Assembly (NCBI GenBank): GCA_030037215.1
Contig: JASHRS010000156.1
Span: forward strand, 1 to 35,553
DNA from: Silvibacterium sp.
GTDB lineage: Bacteria; Acidobacteriota; Terriglobia; Terriglobales; Acidobacteriaceae
DNA: 35,553 nt
Direction of reading: 5' to 3'
Positions 10,582 through 19,833 of the stretch are shown here, in pieces. Below the pieces are notes generated by a model that was given only the letters and a program-made list of their open reading frames with translations, searched no databases and was not told the DNA's origin. The first letter of the stretch is position 1; each line of letters opens with the position of its first letter. Made by a program: the position numbers and the translations under genes.

Positions 10582-10652
10582 ACGCTGCCTTCAGTGGGAT
10601 CCGGAGAAGATAGAGCTTTGGAGCTGCACTTGAGTTTTAGCGGCTGCCTTTT

Positions 10653-12806
10653 TCAGGGCAAAGCGAAGGCGACGTAGGCTGCTCCTTTTGGACCCTTTGT
10701 GTCTCTCGCGCCGCTGGCTGCGATGACGATGTACTGTTTGCCATCGATCATGTAAGTTGCGGGGGTCGCATTTCCGGAATAGGGCAACTGGGCTGACCAG
10801 AGGAGTTTGCCTGTCGCGCTGTCAAAAGCACGGATGGTGCGATCGAAGTTGGTTGCGCCGATGATCAGGACGCCCCCGGCAGTCAAAAGCGGGCCACCGT
10901 AATTTTCGGTGCCGATGTCTTTCATGCCTTTGGCGGCGAGTTCGGGATAGGTCCCGAGTGGAATCTTCCAAAGATACTTTCCTGTGTTGAGGTCGATGGC
11001 ATTCAGGGTTCCCCATGGGGGCTGAATCGCGGGATAGCCGTCGGGATCGAGGAATTTCCTGTAGCCGGTGAAGTGGTACTTCGCGGTTGACTCCGGCTCG
11101 ATAGCTTCCATGCGTGAATCGCCTGCCTCTGAATTTGCCGTTATCGGCTGGGTGCCAGCTCTCAGAAACCGCAGTAGAGCCGATGCATCCGTGTCGCTTA
11201 TGTCGGAGAACGACGGCATTCTTCCCTTGCCTTCGTGCACGGTCTTCAGGATGTCGCTGTCTGAGAGGCGTTTGGTAATGCCGACGAGCGAAGGGTACGC
11301 CGGAGGCGAGCCCTGGAGGTCGTCTCCGTGACAAAAGGCGCATTGGCTCTCGTAGAAATCGGCGCCACGATCACCACTTTCAGTGTTTAGGGTAAGCCCA
11401 CCCGTCCATGCAACGTCATTCGCATTAATGTAAATAACGCCTGTGTGAGGATCGAAGGCAGGGCCTCCCCACTCTGCTCCTCCATCGAAGCCGGGAAAGA
11501 CCACGGTTTGCTTGTTCACACTGAGGGGAACGAACTGACCGTTGCTGACGAAGGTTTTGAATCGCGCGAGAGCGTAGGCGTGCGCTTCCAGAGTTCGCGT
11601 GGTCAGCATGTCCGCGGTCAACCGCTGGCGCGCATAGGGCGCGGGAGCGAGGGGGATGGGCTGCGTAGGTGAAGTTTTCTCTCCGGGTACATTCGATGAT
11701 GGAAACGGGCGCTCCTTGATGGGGAAGAGCGGCTTTCCGGTCACGCGGTCGAAGAGAAAGACGTATCCCTGCTTGGAGGTTTGCGCCACAGCATCGACTG
11801 TGCGTCCGCCAGAACGAACGGTGACGAGTGCAGGTGGGGCTGGGAAATCGCGGTCCCATACGTCGTGATGGACACCCTGAAAGTACCAGAGCAGCTTGCC
11901 GGTGTTCGCGTCCAATGCGAGCAGGCAATCGGCGTAGATGCCATTGCCGATACGATCAGCGCCATAGAAATCGTTGACGGCTGAGCCAGTCGGGACATAC
12001 ACGATTCCTCGTTTTGCATCGAGCGACATTCCCGCCCAATTGTTAGCCGATCCACTTGTCTTCCATGAATTCGGCATCCAGGTTTCGTATCCGGGTTCAC
12101 CGGGATGGGGAATGGTGTGGAAAGCCCATCGGAGAGCTCCGGTATGCACGTCGAATGCACGAATATCTCCGCGCAGGGCGGGCTCACTTTCCGGCAGGCG
12201 GGAGCCGACGATGATTGTGTCCTTGTAAATGAGACCCGGGGTCGTCATCGCGGCGAATGACTTCGTGTAGTCAGTTCCGGGATCGGCAAGCCCCTTGCGC
12301 AGATCGATGCGTCCGCTTTCGCCGAAGGTGGTTATGGGCTTGCCTGTCGCCGGATCGAGAGCATAGAGGTAGCTCACCATGCCGGCGAAGAGAATTCTCG
12401 TCTTGCCGTTAGTCCAGTAGCTTAATCCGCGAGTGGGTTGTTCGCTGGGCGATTCGGGAACAAATGTCCAGAGTTTTTTGCCGGTGACGGCGTCCAGCGC
12501 GATTACGGACTGCTGTGTGTCATAGGCGTAGAGGGTGTGGCCGATGATGAGGGGATTCGTCTCAAGGCCGCCCTGTTGATGCAGATCGTAAATCCAGATC
12601 TGCCTGAGACTGGCGACATTGCCGCGATTGATTTGCGTGAGCTCGGAATAATGATCGCCGGACTGACCGCCGTTGTATGCGGCCCAATCGGCGTTGCTGA
12701 GTTTTGTGCGAGTAGACTGTGATTCTGCGATTGGAGTAACGATCGGCAGAAATACTGCTAATGTGACAATCGCCGCAAAGTTTCGAACCCGACTGACCAT
12801 CCTCAA
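10653..12806 (-). CDS. PQQ-dependent dehydrogenase (beta-propeller) with internal cytochrome c domain
   Basis: PQQ repeats such as DAVTGKKLWTFVPE and DANTGKLLWYFQGVHHDVWDRDFPAPP; CAFCHGDDLQG heme c motif with downstream GRMPSF. Confidence 0.9.
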   Translation of the reverse strand: MRMVSRVRNFAAIVTLAVFLPIVTPIAESQSTRTKLSNADWAAYNGGQSGDHYSELTQINRGNVASLRQIWIYDLHQQGGLETNPLIIGHTLYAYDTQQSVIALDAVTGKKLWTFVPESPSEQPTRGLSYWTNGKTRILFAGMVSYLYALDPATGKPITTFGESGRIDLRKGLADPGTDYTKSFAAMTTPGLIYKDTIIVGSRLPESEPALRGDIRAFDVHTGALRWAFHTIPHPGEPGYETWMPNSWKTSGSANNWAGMSLDAKRGIVYVPTGSAVNDFYGADRIGNGIYADCLLALDANTGKLLWYFQGVHHDVWDRDFPAPPALVTVRSGGRTVDAVAQTSKQGYVFLFDRVTGKPLFPIKERPFPSSNVPGEKTSPTQPIPLAPAPYARQRLTADMLTTRTLEAHAYALARFKTFVSNGQFVPLSVNKQTVVFPGFDGGAEWGGPAFDPHTGVIYINANDVAWTGGLTLNTESGDRGADFYESQCAFCHGDDLQGSPPAYPSLVGITKRLSDSDILKTVHEGKGRMPSFSDISDTDASALLRFLRAGTQPITANSEAGDSRMEAIEPESTAKYHFTGYRKFLDPDGYPAIQPPWGTLNAIDLNTGKYLWKIPLGTYPELAAKGMKDIGTENYGGPLLTAGGVLIIGATNFDRTIRAFDSATGKLLWSAQLPYSGNATPATYMIDGKQYIVIAASGARDTKGPKGAAYVAFALP

Positions 12807-12905
12807 TCTACATTTCCCCGCTGGTGCGTCAGAGAATTTACCGCAAATGATGATCGTAAATCAGTGGCTCTGATGCGCTAGGGCCGAATTGCGCAATAAG
12901 GCGCA

Positions 12906-13463
12906 CTACGCGGCAATCTTGAGATCTTCGGCGGCTTCAGCGATGAGGCGCGGACGCATCGAGGCAAGGACAAACAGGACAGGACCAGCGACGAAGGTAA
13001 TAGCCAGGCGCGGCATCTGGCGCATGTCATGAAGGAATGAGCGGCTTTCAGTACCGACGCGCATGGCTCCGCTCTGCATGACGTGCCAATGGAACATGGC
13101 GGAGACTACAGTAGTAGCGATGGCTGCGATGCCGAGGGAGCGCATGTTGCCGCTGTCGAGCCAGAGGTGCAGCGCGGAGTCGGCAGCGAGCGAGCCGAGC
13201 GGAATCGCAAGAACGACTATGAACCACGCGAGGTGACGCGGCCTAATGTCGAGCGCCTGTTGCTGCCATGCAGAGAAGATGCCAGCGGTGGCGAGAACGT
13301 AGGCCGCCTCCACCACGCCGAAGTGCTCGCGCGCGTGCAGCGAAGCATGACATAGCGCGACCATGCAGGCGCCCGCGCGGAAAATTGCAGTGAGCAGCGC
13401 GGCCTTCCAGTTCCAGTGCGTCAGCGGAAACAGCAGCGCGTTCCATTGGCGTCGGTTTCTCAT
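12906..13463 (-). CDS. Hypothetical membrane protein
   Basis: Several hydrophobic helices; same strand as the hydroxylase and siderophore receptor; start tentative (MRNRRQWN). Confidence 0.5.
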   Translation of the reverse strand: MRNRRQWNALLFPLTHWNWKAALLTAIFRAGACMVALCHASLHAREHFGVVEAAYVLATAGIFSAWQQQALDIRPRHLAWFIVVLAIPLGSLAADSALHLWLDSGNMRSLGIAAIATTVVSAMFHWHVMQSGAMRVGTESRSFLHDMRQMPRLAITFVAGPVLFVLASMRPRLIAEAAEDLKIAA

Positions 13464-13579
13464 CCTGCGGTCATTAAGACCCAGAAGGCCCGTGCGAATT
13501 GTCAATGCCGGATTACATTCTGAGCAAAATTTGCGCAGCGAACCCGATTTCTACCTGTTTTTTGCCGGTTTTTCCCGTT

Positions 13580-14260
13580 TCAGACCTCAGCCCAGCGGCG
13601 CAAAAGGTTGTGATAGATGCCGGTGAGCTTGACTGCGTTGGGCGAATTCACATCTCCAGCACTGATTTGCTGGATGACGTTATCGAGATCGAAGAGCAGG
13701 GTGCGGGCGCTATCGTCGCGGACCATGCTTTGAATCCAGAAGAAGGAAGAGACGCGTGCACCGCGAGTGACGGGGCGGACGTTGTGCAGGCTGGATGAGG
13801 GATAGAGAACCATGTGTCCAGCAGGCAGTTTGACGGAGTGGATGCCGTAGGTGTCTTCGATGATGAGCTCGCCGCCATCGTATTCTTCGGGATTGCTGAA
13901 GAAGAGTGTGGCGGAGAGATCGCTGCGAACGCGGTGCGATGTGCCCTTGACGTGGCGGATTGCGTTGTCGACGTGGGTGCCGAAGGACTGGCCTCCGCTG
14001 TAGCGATTGAAGAGCGGCGGAAAGACCTTCATGGGCAGCGCGCCAGAGACGAAGAGCAAGTTCTGACTGAGGGTATGCAGGATGAATTCGCCGACTTCTT
14101 TCGCGACGGGGTGACCTTCGGGAATCTGCATGTTGTCTTTGGCGAGCATCGACTGATGACCGGCGGTGACGCGGCCATCGACCCATTCAGCTGTTTCGAG
14201 CTTCTGGCGGATTTGCGAGACCTGTTCGGCAGAGAACAGCTCGGGGATGGTCAAGAGCAT
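13580..14260 (-). CDS. piuC: Fe(II)/2-oxoglutarate-dependent PKHD-type hydroxylase (PiuC/YbiX family)
   Basis: [19 protein letters not shown]...[42 protein letters not shown] is the PiuC/YbiX signature; adjacent to a TonB siderophore receptor. Confidence 0.93.
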   Translation of the reverse strand: MLLTIPELFSAEQVSQIRQKLETAEWVDGRVTAGHQSMLAKDNMQIPEGHPVAKEVGEFILHTLSQNLLFVSGALPMKVFPPLFNRYSGGQSFGTHVDNAIRHVKGTSHRVRSDLSATLFFSNPEEYDGGELIIEDTYGIHSVKLPAGHMVLYPSSSLHNVRPVTRGARVSSFFWIQSMVRDDSARTLLFDLDNVIQQISAGDVNSPNAVKLTGIYHNLLRRWAEV

Positions 14261-14284
14261 TGGTTTCCTATTTTTCCTTTGTCC

Positions 14285-16753
14285 TTAGAACTTGTATTTG
14301 AGCCCGAACAGAGCGGATGCTCCGGCTCCGGGAATGACGTGGCCGGGGTGCAACTCGTCAAGATAGAAGCGGTCGAAGAGGTTGTTGACGTTGACCTGGA
14401 AGCTCATACGCTCGGTGATGTCGTACTTGCCCATTGCGTTGAATATCCAGTAGCCGGGCGCGCTTTCGACCACTGTCGTGGGAGTCAGGGTCGCGGTGTT
14501 CGCAGTGCGGCTGTCGACGAAGTTGCCTCCGCCGCCAACTTCGATGCGAGGAGCAAGGCGGTATTCAGTCCAGAGATTGAAGAGGTTTTCAGGAACGTTG
14601 TTCAGCGGCTGGCCGACAGCGGCGGGATAGTATTTCGACGACACCACCTCGCTGTGCATGAAGGTATAGCTTGAAAGCAACTCCCAGCGGTCTGTGACGT
14701 GGCCCTGGACACCGATCTCCGCGCCGTCGACGCGCTGCGTGCCCGCAAGCACATCGATGGATGAGTCGGTAGGATCGGGCTCACGTGCGTTTAGTTTGGT
14801 GGTGCGGAAGAGCGCGGCGCGGGCAGTGAAGCGCCCGTTGTTGAGGTCCCATTTGCTGCCGGCTTCGAAGGTTTCGTTTTCTTCGGGAGGCGTAGCGGCT
14901 GTGGCTGCGGTGAGTGAGAGCGTCTCGGCCGAGGGGTCGAATGAGGTTCCATAGTCGAAGTAAATGCTGCCATTCGAGCTGGGCTTGTAGACGAGAGCGC
15001 CGCGCCATGTTGGTTTGTCGAGTGGCTGAATGAAACTTACAGGCGTACCAATGAGAGCGCCATTTGAGTTGAAGGCGTAGTTGACAGCGTTGTAGGCAGC
15101 GTCAAAGCGGTCCCAACGAGCGCCGCCGCTCAGCTCCCATTGACGACTCAGCTCAAAGGTGTCGAGGACGTATGCTCCGAAGCTATGGGCGGTGGTATGA
15201 ACGTTGGATTTCGGCGACACAGTTCCAGAGAATGGCTGATATGGGTCGGGGTCGAGAAGATTGGTAAGAGGAACGGTGTTGAGTCCGGCTGCATTGGTGT
15301 ACATGGTGCGGGTCGGGTCAGAGGTTTCCTTGCCGCCTTCGATGCCGACGACACCGGTCTGGCGGATTCCGAGGAGCTTTCCCGTAAGGGTGACGTCGGC
15401 CTGGTCCCAGAAAGAAGTTTCAACGCTCTGGCCAGCAAGCTGATTGCGGTTGACCTTGACCTGGTCGAGCGGGGTTTCCGGAGTAATGATTCCCGCGCTG
15501 GCGTTGTTGACCTGCGGCTCGGTGATCTGCCACTTGCGCTGGTAATTGCCATAGCGGACGAAGTTACGGACGAGTCCGTGGCTGCCGAGGTCGTGCTCGA
15601 TCTTCATTCCACCCATGTCCACATCGGTGCGCAGGAAATTGTGGTCGGAGAAGCCGTAATAATTGTGGCGCGGCACTGGCGCAGGGCTGCCGAAGTACCA
15701 GGGAAGACCGTAGTCGGGAATGTCGTCTTCAGTGAAGTGGAAATAGTTGAAGGTGAGGCGCGTCGGCGTGTTGAGACCCATGGCCAGCGTAGGAGCGACA
15801 CCGTAGCGGCGGTTAGTAACTACGTCGCGCTGCGCAATGTCCGAATCGTGGCCCATGACGTTCAGGCGGAAAGCCATGCCGTCGGCAAGCTGGGGCAGCG
15901 GCTCGTTGATGTCGGCAGTGAAGCGGCGCGTGAGATCGGTGCCGCCTTCTCCATCGACAGTGACAAAGGGATGTAATTCGGGAGCCTTGCTCTCCTGGTT
16001 GATGACGCCTCCGGTAGAGCCGCGCCCGAACTCGACTCCAGCGGGACCCTCAAGCACATCGACCTGCTCGTAGTTGAAGGGATCACGATAGTAATTGCCG
16101 ATGTCGCGCATGCCGTCGAGGAAGATGTCGTCCTGAGCGGTGAAACCGCGAATAGTGAGGTTATCGCCCTGTGTGGCTCCTTCGCCAGCGGCGAGGCTGA
16201 TGCCGGGCGCGTTGCGAAGCGTGTCGCGCAAAGTGGAGACGCCCTGATCAGCAAGGATGCCTTTGGGAATCGCGGTGATGGACTGCGGCGTGTCAACAAG
16301 CGGCGTGGGAATTTTGGATAGCGCGACACTGTCGACAGCCGTAGCAGTGACCGTGACCGACTGAGCGTTCTTTACACCGATGGAGACGGCATCCTGGCCG
16401 GAGAAAGTGAAGTCTAGGCCGGTTCCAGCAAGAATTTGTTTGATAGCCTGCTGCTGCGAATAGAGACCAGAGACGCCGCGGGATTTGAAGCCCGGAATCG
16501 TCTCCTTCGGCACAGTGTATTCGAGTGTCAGGCCACAGACTTTGGCGTATTGCTCCAGAGCTATGTCCAGCGGGCCGGGGGGAATGTCGAAGCGCCGGAC
16601 GGTAAGCTGGGCCTGGCTTTCCTGGTGGTGTCCTCTACCCGGCATTGCGAACAGCAGGGCAGCTTTGCTGCTGGTTCCGGCGGCTGCGTAGGCTGCGATG
16701 GTACCCATCGCCAGCCAGGCACGCTTCTTGTTTTTTCTCTGCTTCTTGCTCAA
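14285..16753 (-). CDS. TonB-dependent siderophore receptor with N-terminal STN domain; TTG start
   Basis: STN-like FDIPPGPLDIALEQYAKVCGLTLEYTVPKETIPGFKSRGVSGLYSQQQAIKQILAGTGL; plug TPQSITAIPKGILADQGVSTLRDTLRNAPGI; C-terminal FGLKYKF; AAGGAGT SD before TTG. Confidence 0.94.
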   Translation of the reverse strand: MSKKQRKNKKRAWLAMGTIAAYAAAGTSSKAALLFAMPGRGHHQESQAQLTVRRFDIPPGPLDIALEQYAKVCGLTLEYTVPKETIPGFKSRGVSGLYSQQQAIKQILAGTGLDFTFSGQDAVSIGVKNAQSVTVTATAVDSVALSKIPTPLVDTPQSITAIPKGILADQGVSTLRDTLRNAPGISLAAGEGATQGDNLTIRGFTAQDDIFLDGMRDIGNYYRDPFNYEQVDVLEGPAGVEFGRGSTGGVINQESKAPELHPFVTVDGEGGTDLTRRFTADINEPLPQLADGMAFRLNVMGHDSDIAQRDVVTNRRYGVAPTLAMGLNTPTRLTFNYFHFTEDDIPDYGLPWYFGSPAPVPRHNYYGFSDHNFLRTDVDMGGMKIEHDLGSHGLVRNFVRYGNYQRKWQITEPQVNNASAGIITPETPLDQVKVNRNQLAGQSVETSFWDQADVTLTGKLLGIRQTGVVGIEGGKETSDPTRTMYTNAAGLNTVPLTNLLDPDPYQPFSGTVSPKSNVHTTAHSFGAYVLDTFELSRQWELSGGARWDRFDAAYNAVNYAFNSNGALIGTPVSFIQPLDKPTWRGALVYKPSSNGSIYFDYGTSFDPSAETLSLTAATAATPPEENETFEAGSKWDLNNGRFTARAALFRTTKLNAREPDPTDSSIDVLAGTQRVDGAEIGVQGHVTDRWELLSSYTFMHSEVVSSKYYPAAVGQPLNNVPENLFNLWTEYRLAPRIEVGGGGNFVDSRTANTATLTPTTVVESAPGYWIFNAMGKYDITERMSFQVNVNNLFDRFYLDELHPGHVIPGAGASALFGLKYKF

Positions 16754-16832
16754 CGGATACTCCTTAGAATTTCGCTGACACTCCGGTATGTCGCTGAGGG
16801 GTGTTGCGACAATTGAAGGGAGAAACCGCGAG

Positions 16833-16921
16833 GCCTATAGTAGAGGCAATCCGCGGTCTATCCGGCTGCGGGTCTCCCAGGCCCTGCGCTGCTCCGCCAA
16901 GAGTGATAGCGCGGGGTCTGG
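16833..16921 (-). ncRNA. Candidate structured 5' leader RNA of the siderophore receptor gene (three consecutive hairpins)
   Basis: Hairpin A 16877-16890 with 16908-16921 (CCAG, CCC and GCGCT helices separated by mismatches); hairpin B CCGC 16851-16854 with GCGG 16868-16871; hairpin C GCCT 16833-16836 with AGGC 16844-16847. Confidence 0.5.
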
Positions 16922-16933
16922 ACTTCCTTTCCG

Positions 16934-16958
16934 ATATCCGACTTAACTAGTCCGGATT
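16934..16958 (-). promoter_or_regulatory. IscR/Rrf2-like operator palindrome
   Basis: ATATCCGACTTAACTAGTCCGGATT: TCCGACT-N5-AGTCCGGA dyad resembling the IscR type 1 consensus; immediately downstream of the predicted -10. Confidence 0.5.
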
Positions 16959-16959
16959 A

Positions 16960-16989
16960 AATATACGACAAGAACAGTCGTAATTGCAA
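16960..16989 (-). promoter_or_regulatory. Sigma70-like promoter of the siderophore receptor
   Basis: Minus strand TTGCAA (16984-16989), 18-nt spacer, TATATT (16960-16965). Confidence 0.6.
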
Positions 16990-17059
16990 AGCATAGACAA
17001 ATTTTTTTCTGGCAACCTCTCTTTTTGGGCCTGCCCTCTTAGCGACAAGGAGGTGGGAG

Positions 17060-17272
17060 ATGATTTCAATTCATGCAGGTCAGTGTGGACTCTGTGCTCA
17101 TTTTGGCGAGGGACATATTCCGATGGATCAGAGGCTCATTCAGATTCATGCAAGCAAAAGTGCACCCGAAGATTTTCTGGATGAATGCGGACACCCGAAG
17201 TTTGCTCCGCTGCACTTGAAGGTCACACCTCTGGCGGGCTGCGACGGATTCGTTCCCGTGGCACAAGCTTAG
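17060..17272 (+). CDS. 70-aa Cys/His-rich microprotein
   Basis: AAGGAGGTG Shine-Dalgarno 4 nt before ATG; QCGLCAHFGEGH...DECGHP...AGCDGF motif pattern. Confidence 0.75.
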   Translation: MISIHAGQCGLCAHFGEGHIPMDQRLIQIHASKSAPEDFLDECGHPKFAPLHLKVTPLAGCDGFVPVAQA

Positions 17273-17501
17273 CGACAGATGGCGATGCATGAGCAGGCGG
17301 CCTCGCTGCAAAATTTTTCACCATCGCGGAACTTTCCTGAATTGACTGTGTCTGAATGAGCGGCGAGTCCAGGGTCGAGAGCTCTGCTGGACTTGCACAT
17401 TTATCGATTGAGAATCCCTGCCTGCGACTTGTGTCGAGGTATAAGGAACGGGAATGCCTTCTCCCGGGCCGAAGCGGAGATTCCGGAAAAGCGAGTCCAG
17501 T

Positions 17502-18908
17502 ATGCGTTTCTTTCCATATCCTGAGAGAAAGCGTCTTTGTCTTTCTCTGCTCTCACTGACGGCGATCGTAGCTGCGGCCACCACGGGATGCAGCACCTCG
17601 CCGGGCACTACATCCTCATCTTCCAGCATGAATACCGGTTCCTCATTTGTGATCGGCACAGATGTGCCCGTCGCCGGCGTTGTATCGTTCCAAGTACAAA
17701 TCGACAGCATTGATGCAATCGATGCGAACGGCAATTCAACGTCGCTGCTCAGCGGGCAGCCGACAGTCGATTTCGCGCGCTACAACGGACTGCAGACCCT
17801 GCTGGACATGAACAATGTTCCGGCAGATACATATGACAAGATCTCGGTGACTTTCGGGCCGGCAACGATTGGCTATCTGCAGACGCAGGCGGGTGCAGCG
17901 CCAACGATTCAGACCGAAAACGCGGTGCTTTCGTCAAATACATTCCAGGAAACCTTGAAAACACCGCTGGTGGTGAGCCAGACGGGACCGGTCGGAATCC
18001 GGCTGGATTTTGATCTTTACAAATCGATTCAGGTGGACAGCAGCGGTCAGATCACCGACGAAGTAACACCAACTCTGAATATCAAAGCGGTCAGCCCAAG
18101 CGATGCGGGAGGATATATCGATGAGTTCGACGTTGGGGTTGTAAGCGTGGATGCTACTGGCCAGTCCTTTATGATCCAGGGGCCGCATGGCATGCAGTTC
18201 ACAGTCAATGTGAACGGCCAGACGGAATGGGACAACAACGAAGGGCTGGGAGACCTGACGACAAGCAGCATTGTGCAGATCTCCGGCACGATTGACCGCG
18301 CCAGCTCGACGATTGACGCCGATGAAGTCGCGATCCTTTCGCAAAACGGGTTCTACGCCGGCGGGCAGGTGACCTATGTACAGCCTTCGTCAGGCACAGC
18401 CAACAGTTTCGATCTGTATGTGCGTGGGCTGTTGCCGACCTCGACAGGACTCACGCTGGGTCAGATTGCGCAGGTCAATTTGTCCGGCAATGAGAAGTAT
18501 TTCATCTATTGGATGCACAATCCGCTGACGGAATTTCTATTCAATTCGGGCGGACTCGTTCCGGGTCAGCATGTGACTATCGGCGGGCCGGCAAGCGGTG
18601 CGACAAATGCGCAGGATGTGACATGCAAGCGAATTATGCTGCGGCACTGGGGCTTTAACGGAACGATTGTGCCAAACAGTATGAGCAACAATGGAACGTT
18701 CCAGATGAACGTAACTGGTTTTGCCGGATTGTTGGTTCCGGGGCCGGTAACGGTATACACCGTTCCAGGCACGAGCTGGCGCGATGGTCTCACTGGAATG
18801 AGCGATATGACATCCAGTGATTCGATCCGCGTGGTTGGATTGCTGCTGCGCGATCCTACTTCAAACCAGCTAGTGCTGCTCGCACACTACGTTGATTTGT
18901 TGCAGTAA
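17502..18908 (+). CDS. DUF4382-type lipoprotein
   Basis: Lipobox-like AAATTGCSTSPG; VSFQVQIDSIDAIDANGNSTSLLSGQPTVDFARYNGLQTLLDMNNVPADTYDKISVTFGPA resembles DUF4382; start trimmed to MRFFPYPERK. Confidence 0.75.
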   Translation: MRFFPYPERKRLCLSLLSLTAIVAAATTGCSTSPGTTSSSSSMNTGSSFVIGTDVPVAGVVSFQVQIDSIDAIDANGNSTSLLSGQPTVDFARYNGLQTLLDMNNVPADTYDKISVTFGPATIGYLQTQAGAAPTIQTENAVLSSNTFQETLKTPLVVSQTGPVGIRLDFDLYKSIQVDSSGQITDEVTPTLNIKAVSPSDAGGYIDEFDVGVVSVDATGQSFMIQGPHGMQFTVNVNGQTEWDNNEGLGDLTTSSIVQISGTIDRASSTIDADEVAILSQNGFYAGGQVTYVQPSSGTANSFDLYVRGLLPTSTGLTLGQIAQVNLSGNEKYFIYWMHNPLTEFLFNSGGLVPGQHVTIGGPASGATNAQDVTCKRIMLRHWGFNGTIVPNSMSNNGTFQMNVTGFAGLLVPGPVTVYTVPGTSWRDGLTGMSDMTSSDSIRVVGLLLRDPTSNQLVLLAHYVDLLQ

Positions 18909-18930
18909 CTCGATTCATTCCTCCAGATGC

Positions 18931-18961
18931 CGCCCGACCACGTGCCGGGCGGTTCTTTTTT
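18931..18961 (+). terminator. Rho-independent terminator of the DUF4382 gene
   Basis: CCGCCCG-loop-CGGGCGG followed by TTCTTTTTT. Confidence 0.9.
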
Positions 18962-19020
18962 CTGCGCATATTTTCGAGGCGCTATAGCCGCATCGCTATA
19001 CTGGCGACAGGAGCAGCAAG

Positions 19021-19833
19021 GTGCATCTGGAACGGATTCTGAAGACAACGCGCGCGACGGTTGCCGAGCATAAGCGCAAGGTTCCGGTTGCGGAGCTTGA
19101 GCGGCAGGCTGCGCTGCATACGCCGCGCGGGTTTGCGAGGGCACTGCGGACGCGGGGGGCAACGGCACCGGCGATGATTGCGGAGCTGAAGAAGGCGTCT
19201 CCGTCAAAAGGCTTAATACGAGCAGATTTTGATGTGGCGGCGCTGGCGGATTCACTAAAGTGCGGCGGTGCTACAGCCTTGAGCGTGCTGACAGACGAGC
19301 CGTATTTTCAAGGCAGTCTCGAAAATCTGGAGATTGCCTCGACACACAGCGGGCTTTCCTGTCTGCGCAAAGACTTCGTCGTGGACGAGTACCAAATTGT
19401 GGAGGCGCGGGCACATCGAGCGGACGCGATCCTGCTGATTGCGACTGCGCTGACTGATGCAGAGCTGAAGCGGTTCACGGCTTTTGCTCACGCGATGGAA
19501 CTGGATATTCTGTGCGAGGTGCATACGGACGAAGAGGTTGCACGAGTGCTCGATCTCGATTTGGGATGCGACGCGTATGGAGTGAACAATCGCAATCTGA
19601 GCACGTTTGATGTGAGTCTCGAGACAGGGCTGCGGCTGGTGGAGCGGCTGCCAGCAGGCGCAGTACGCGTGGCCGAGAGCGGTATTCATAAAGCGGAAGA
19701 CATAGAACGGTTGCGGACGGCAGGGTTCGATGCGTTTCTGGTCGGTGAGTCGCTGATGCGGCAAGCCGATCCGGGATTGGCGCTACGGGTGCTGCTGGCT
19801 CCGTTTGCTGAGAAGGTTGCGCCATGTGGGTAA
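19021..19833 (+). CDS. trpC: Indole-3-glycerol-phosphate synthase (GTG start)
   Basis: MIAELKKASPSKGLIRADFD, LRKDFVVDEYQIVEARAHRADAILLI, GVNNRNLSTFDVSLETG, VAESGIHKAEDIERL signatures. Confidence 0.97.
   Translation: MHLERILKTTRATVAEHKRKVPVAELERQAALHTPRGFARALRTRGATAPAMIAELKKASPSKGLIRADFDVAALADSLKCGGATALSVLTDEPYFQGSLENLEIASTHSGLSCLRKDFVVDEYQIVEARAHRADAILLIATALTDAELKRFTAFAHAMELDILCEVHTDEEVARVLDLDLGCDAYGVNNRNLSTFDVSLETGLRLVERLPAGAVRVAESGIHKAEDIERLRTAGFDAFLVGESLMRQADPGLALRVLLAPFAEKVAPCG

Noticed and set aside
13814-15976. Two long plus-strand ORFs (13814-14674 and 15140-15976)
   Set aside because: Antisense shadows of piuC and the TonB siderophore receptor.
16780-16930. Cobalamin riboswitch in the siderophore receptor leader
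   Set aside because: GGGAGACCCGC resembles part of the riboswitch tail, but I cannot find the rest of the conserved core (e.g. GCCACTG-like B12 box), and the gene is a siderophore-type receptor with STN domain. Kept only as an unclassified structured leader.
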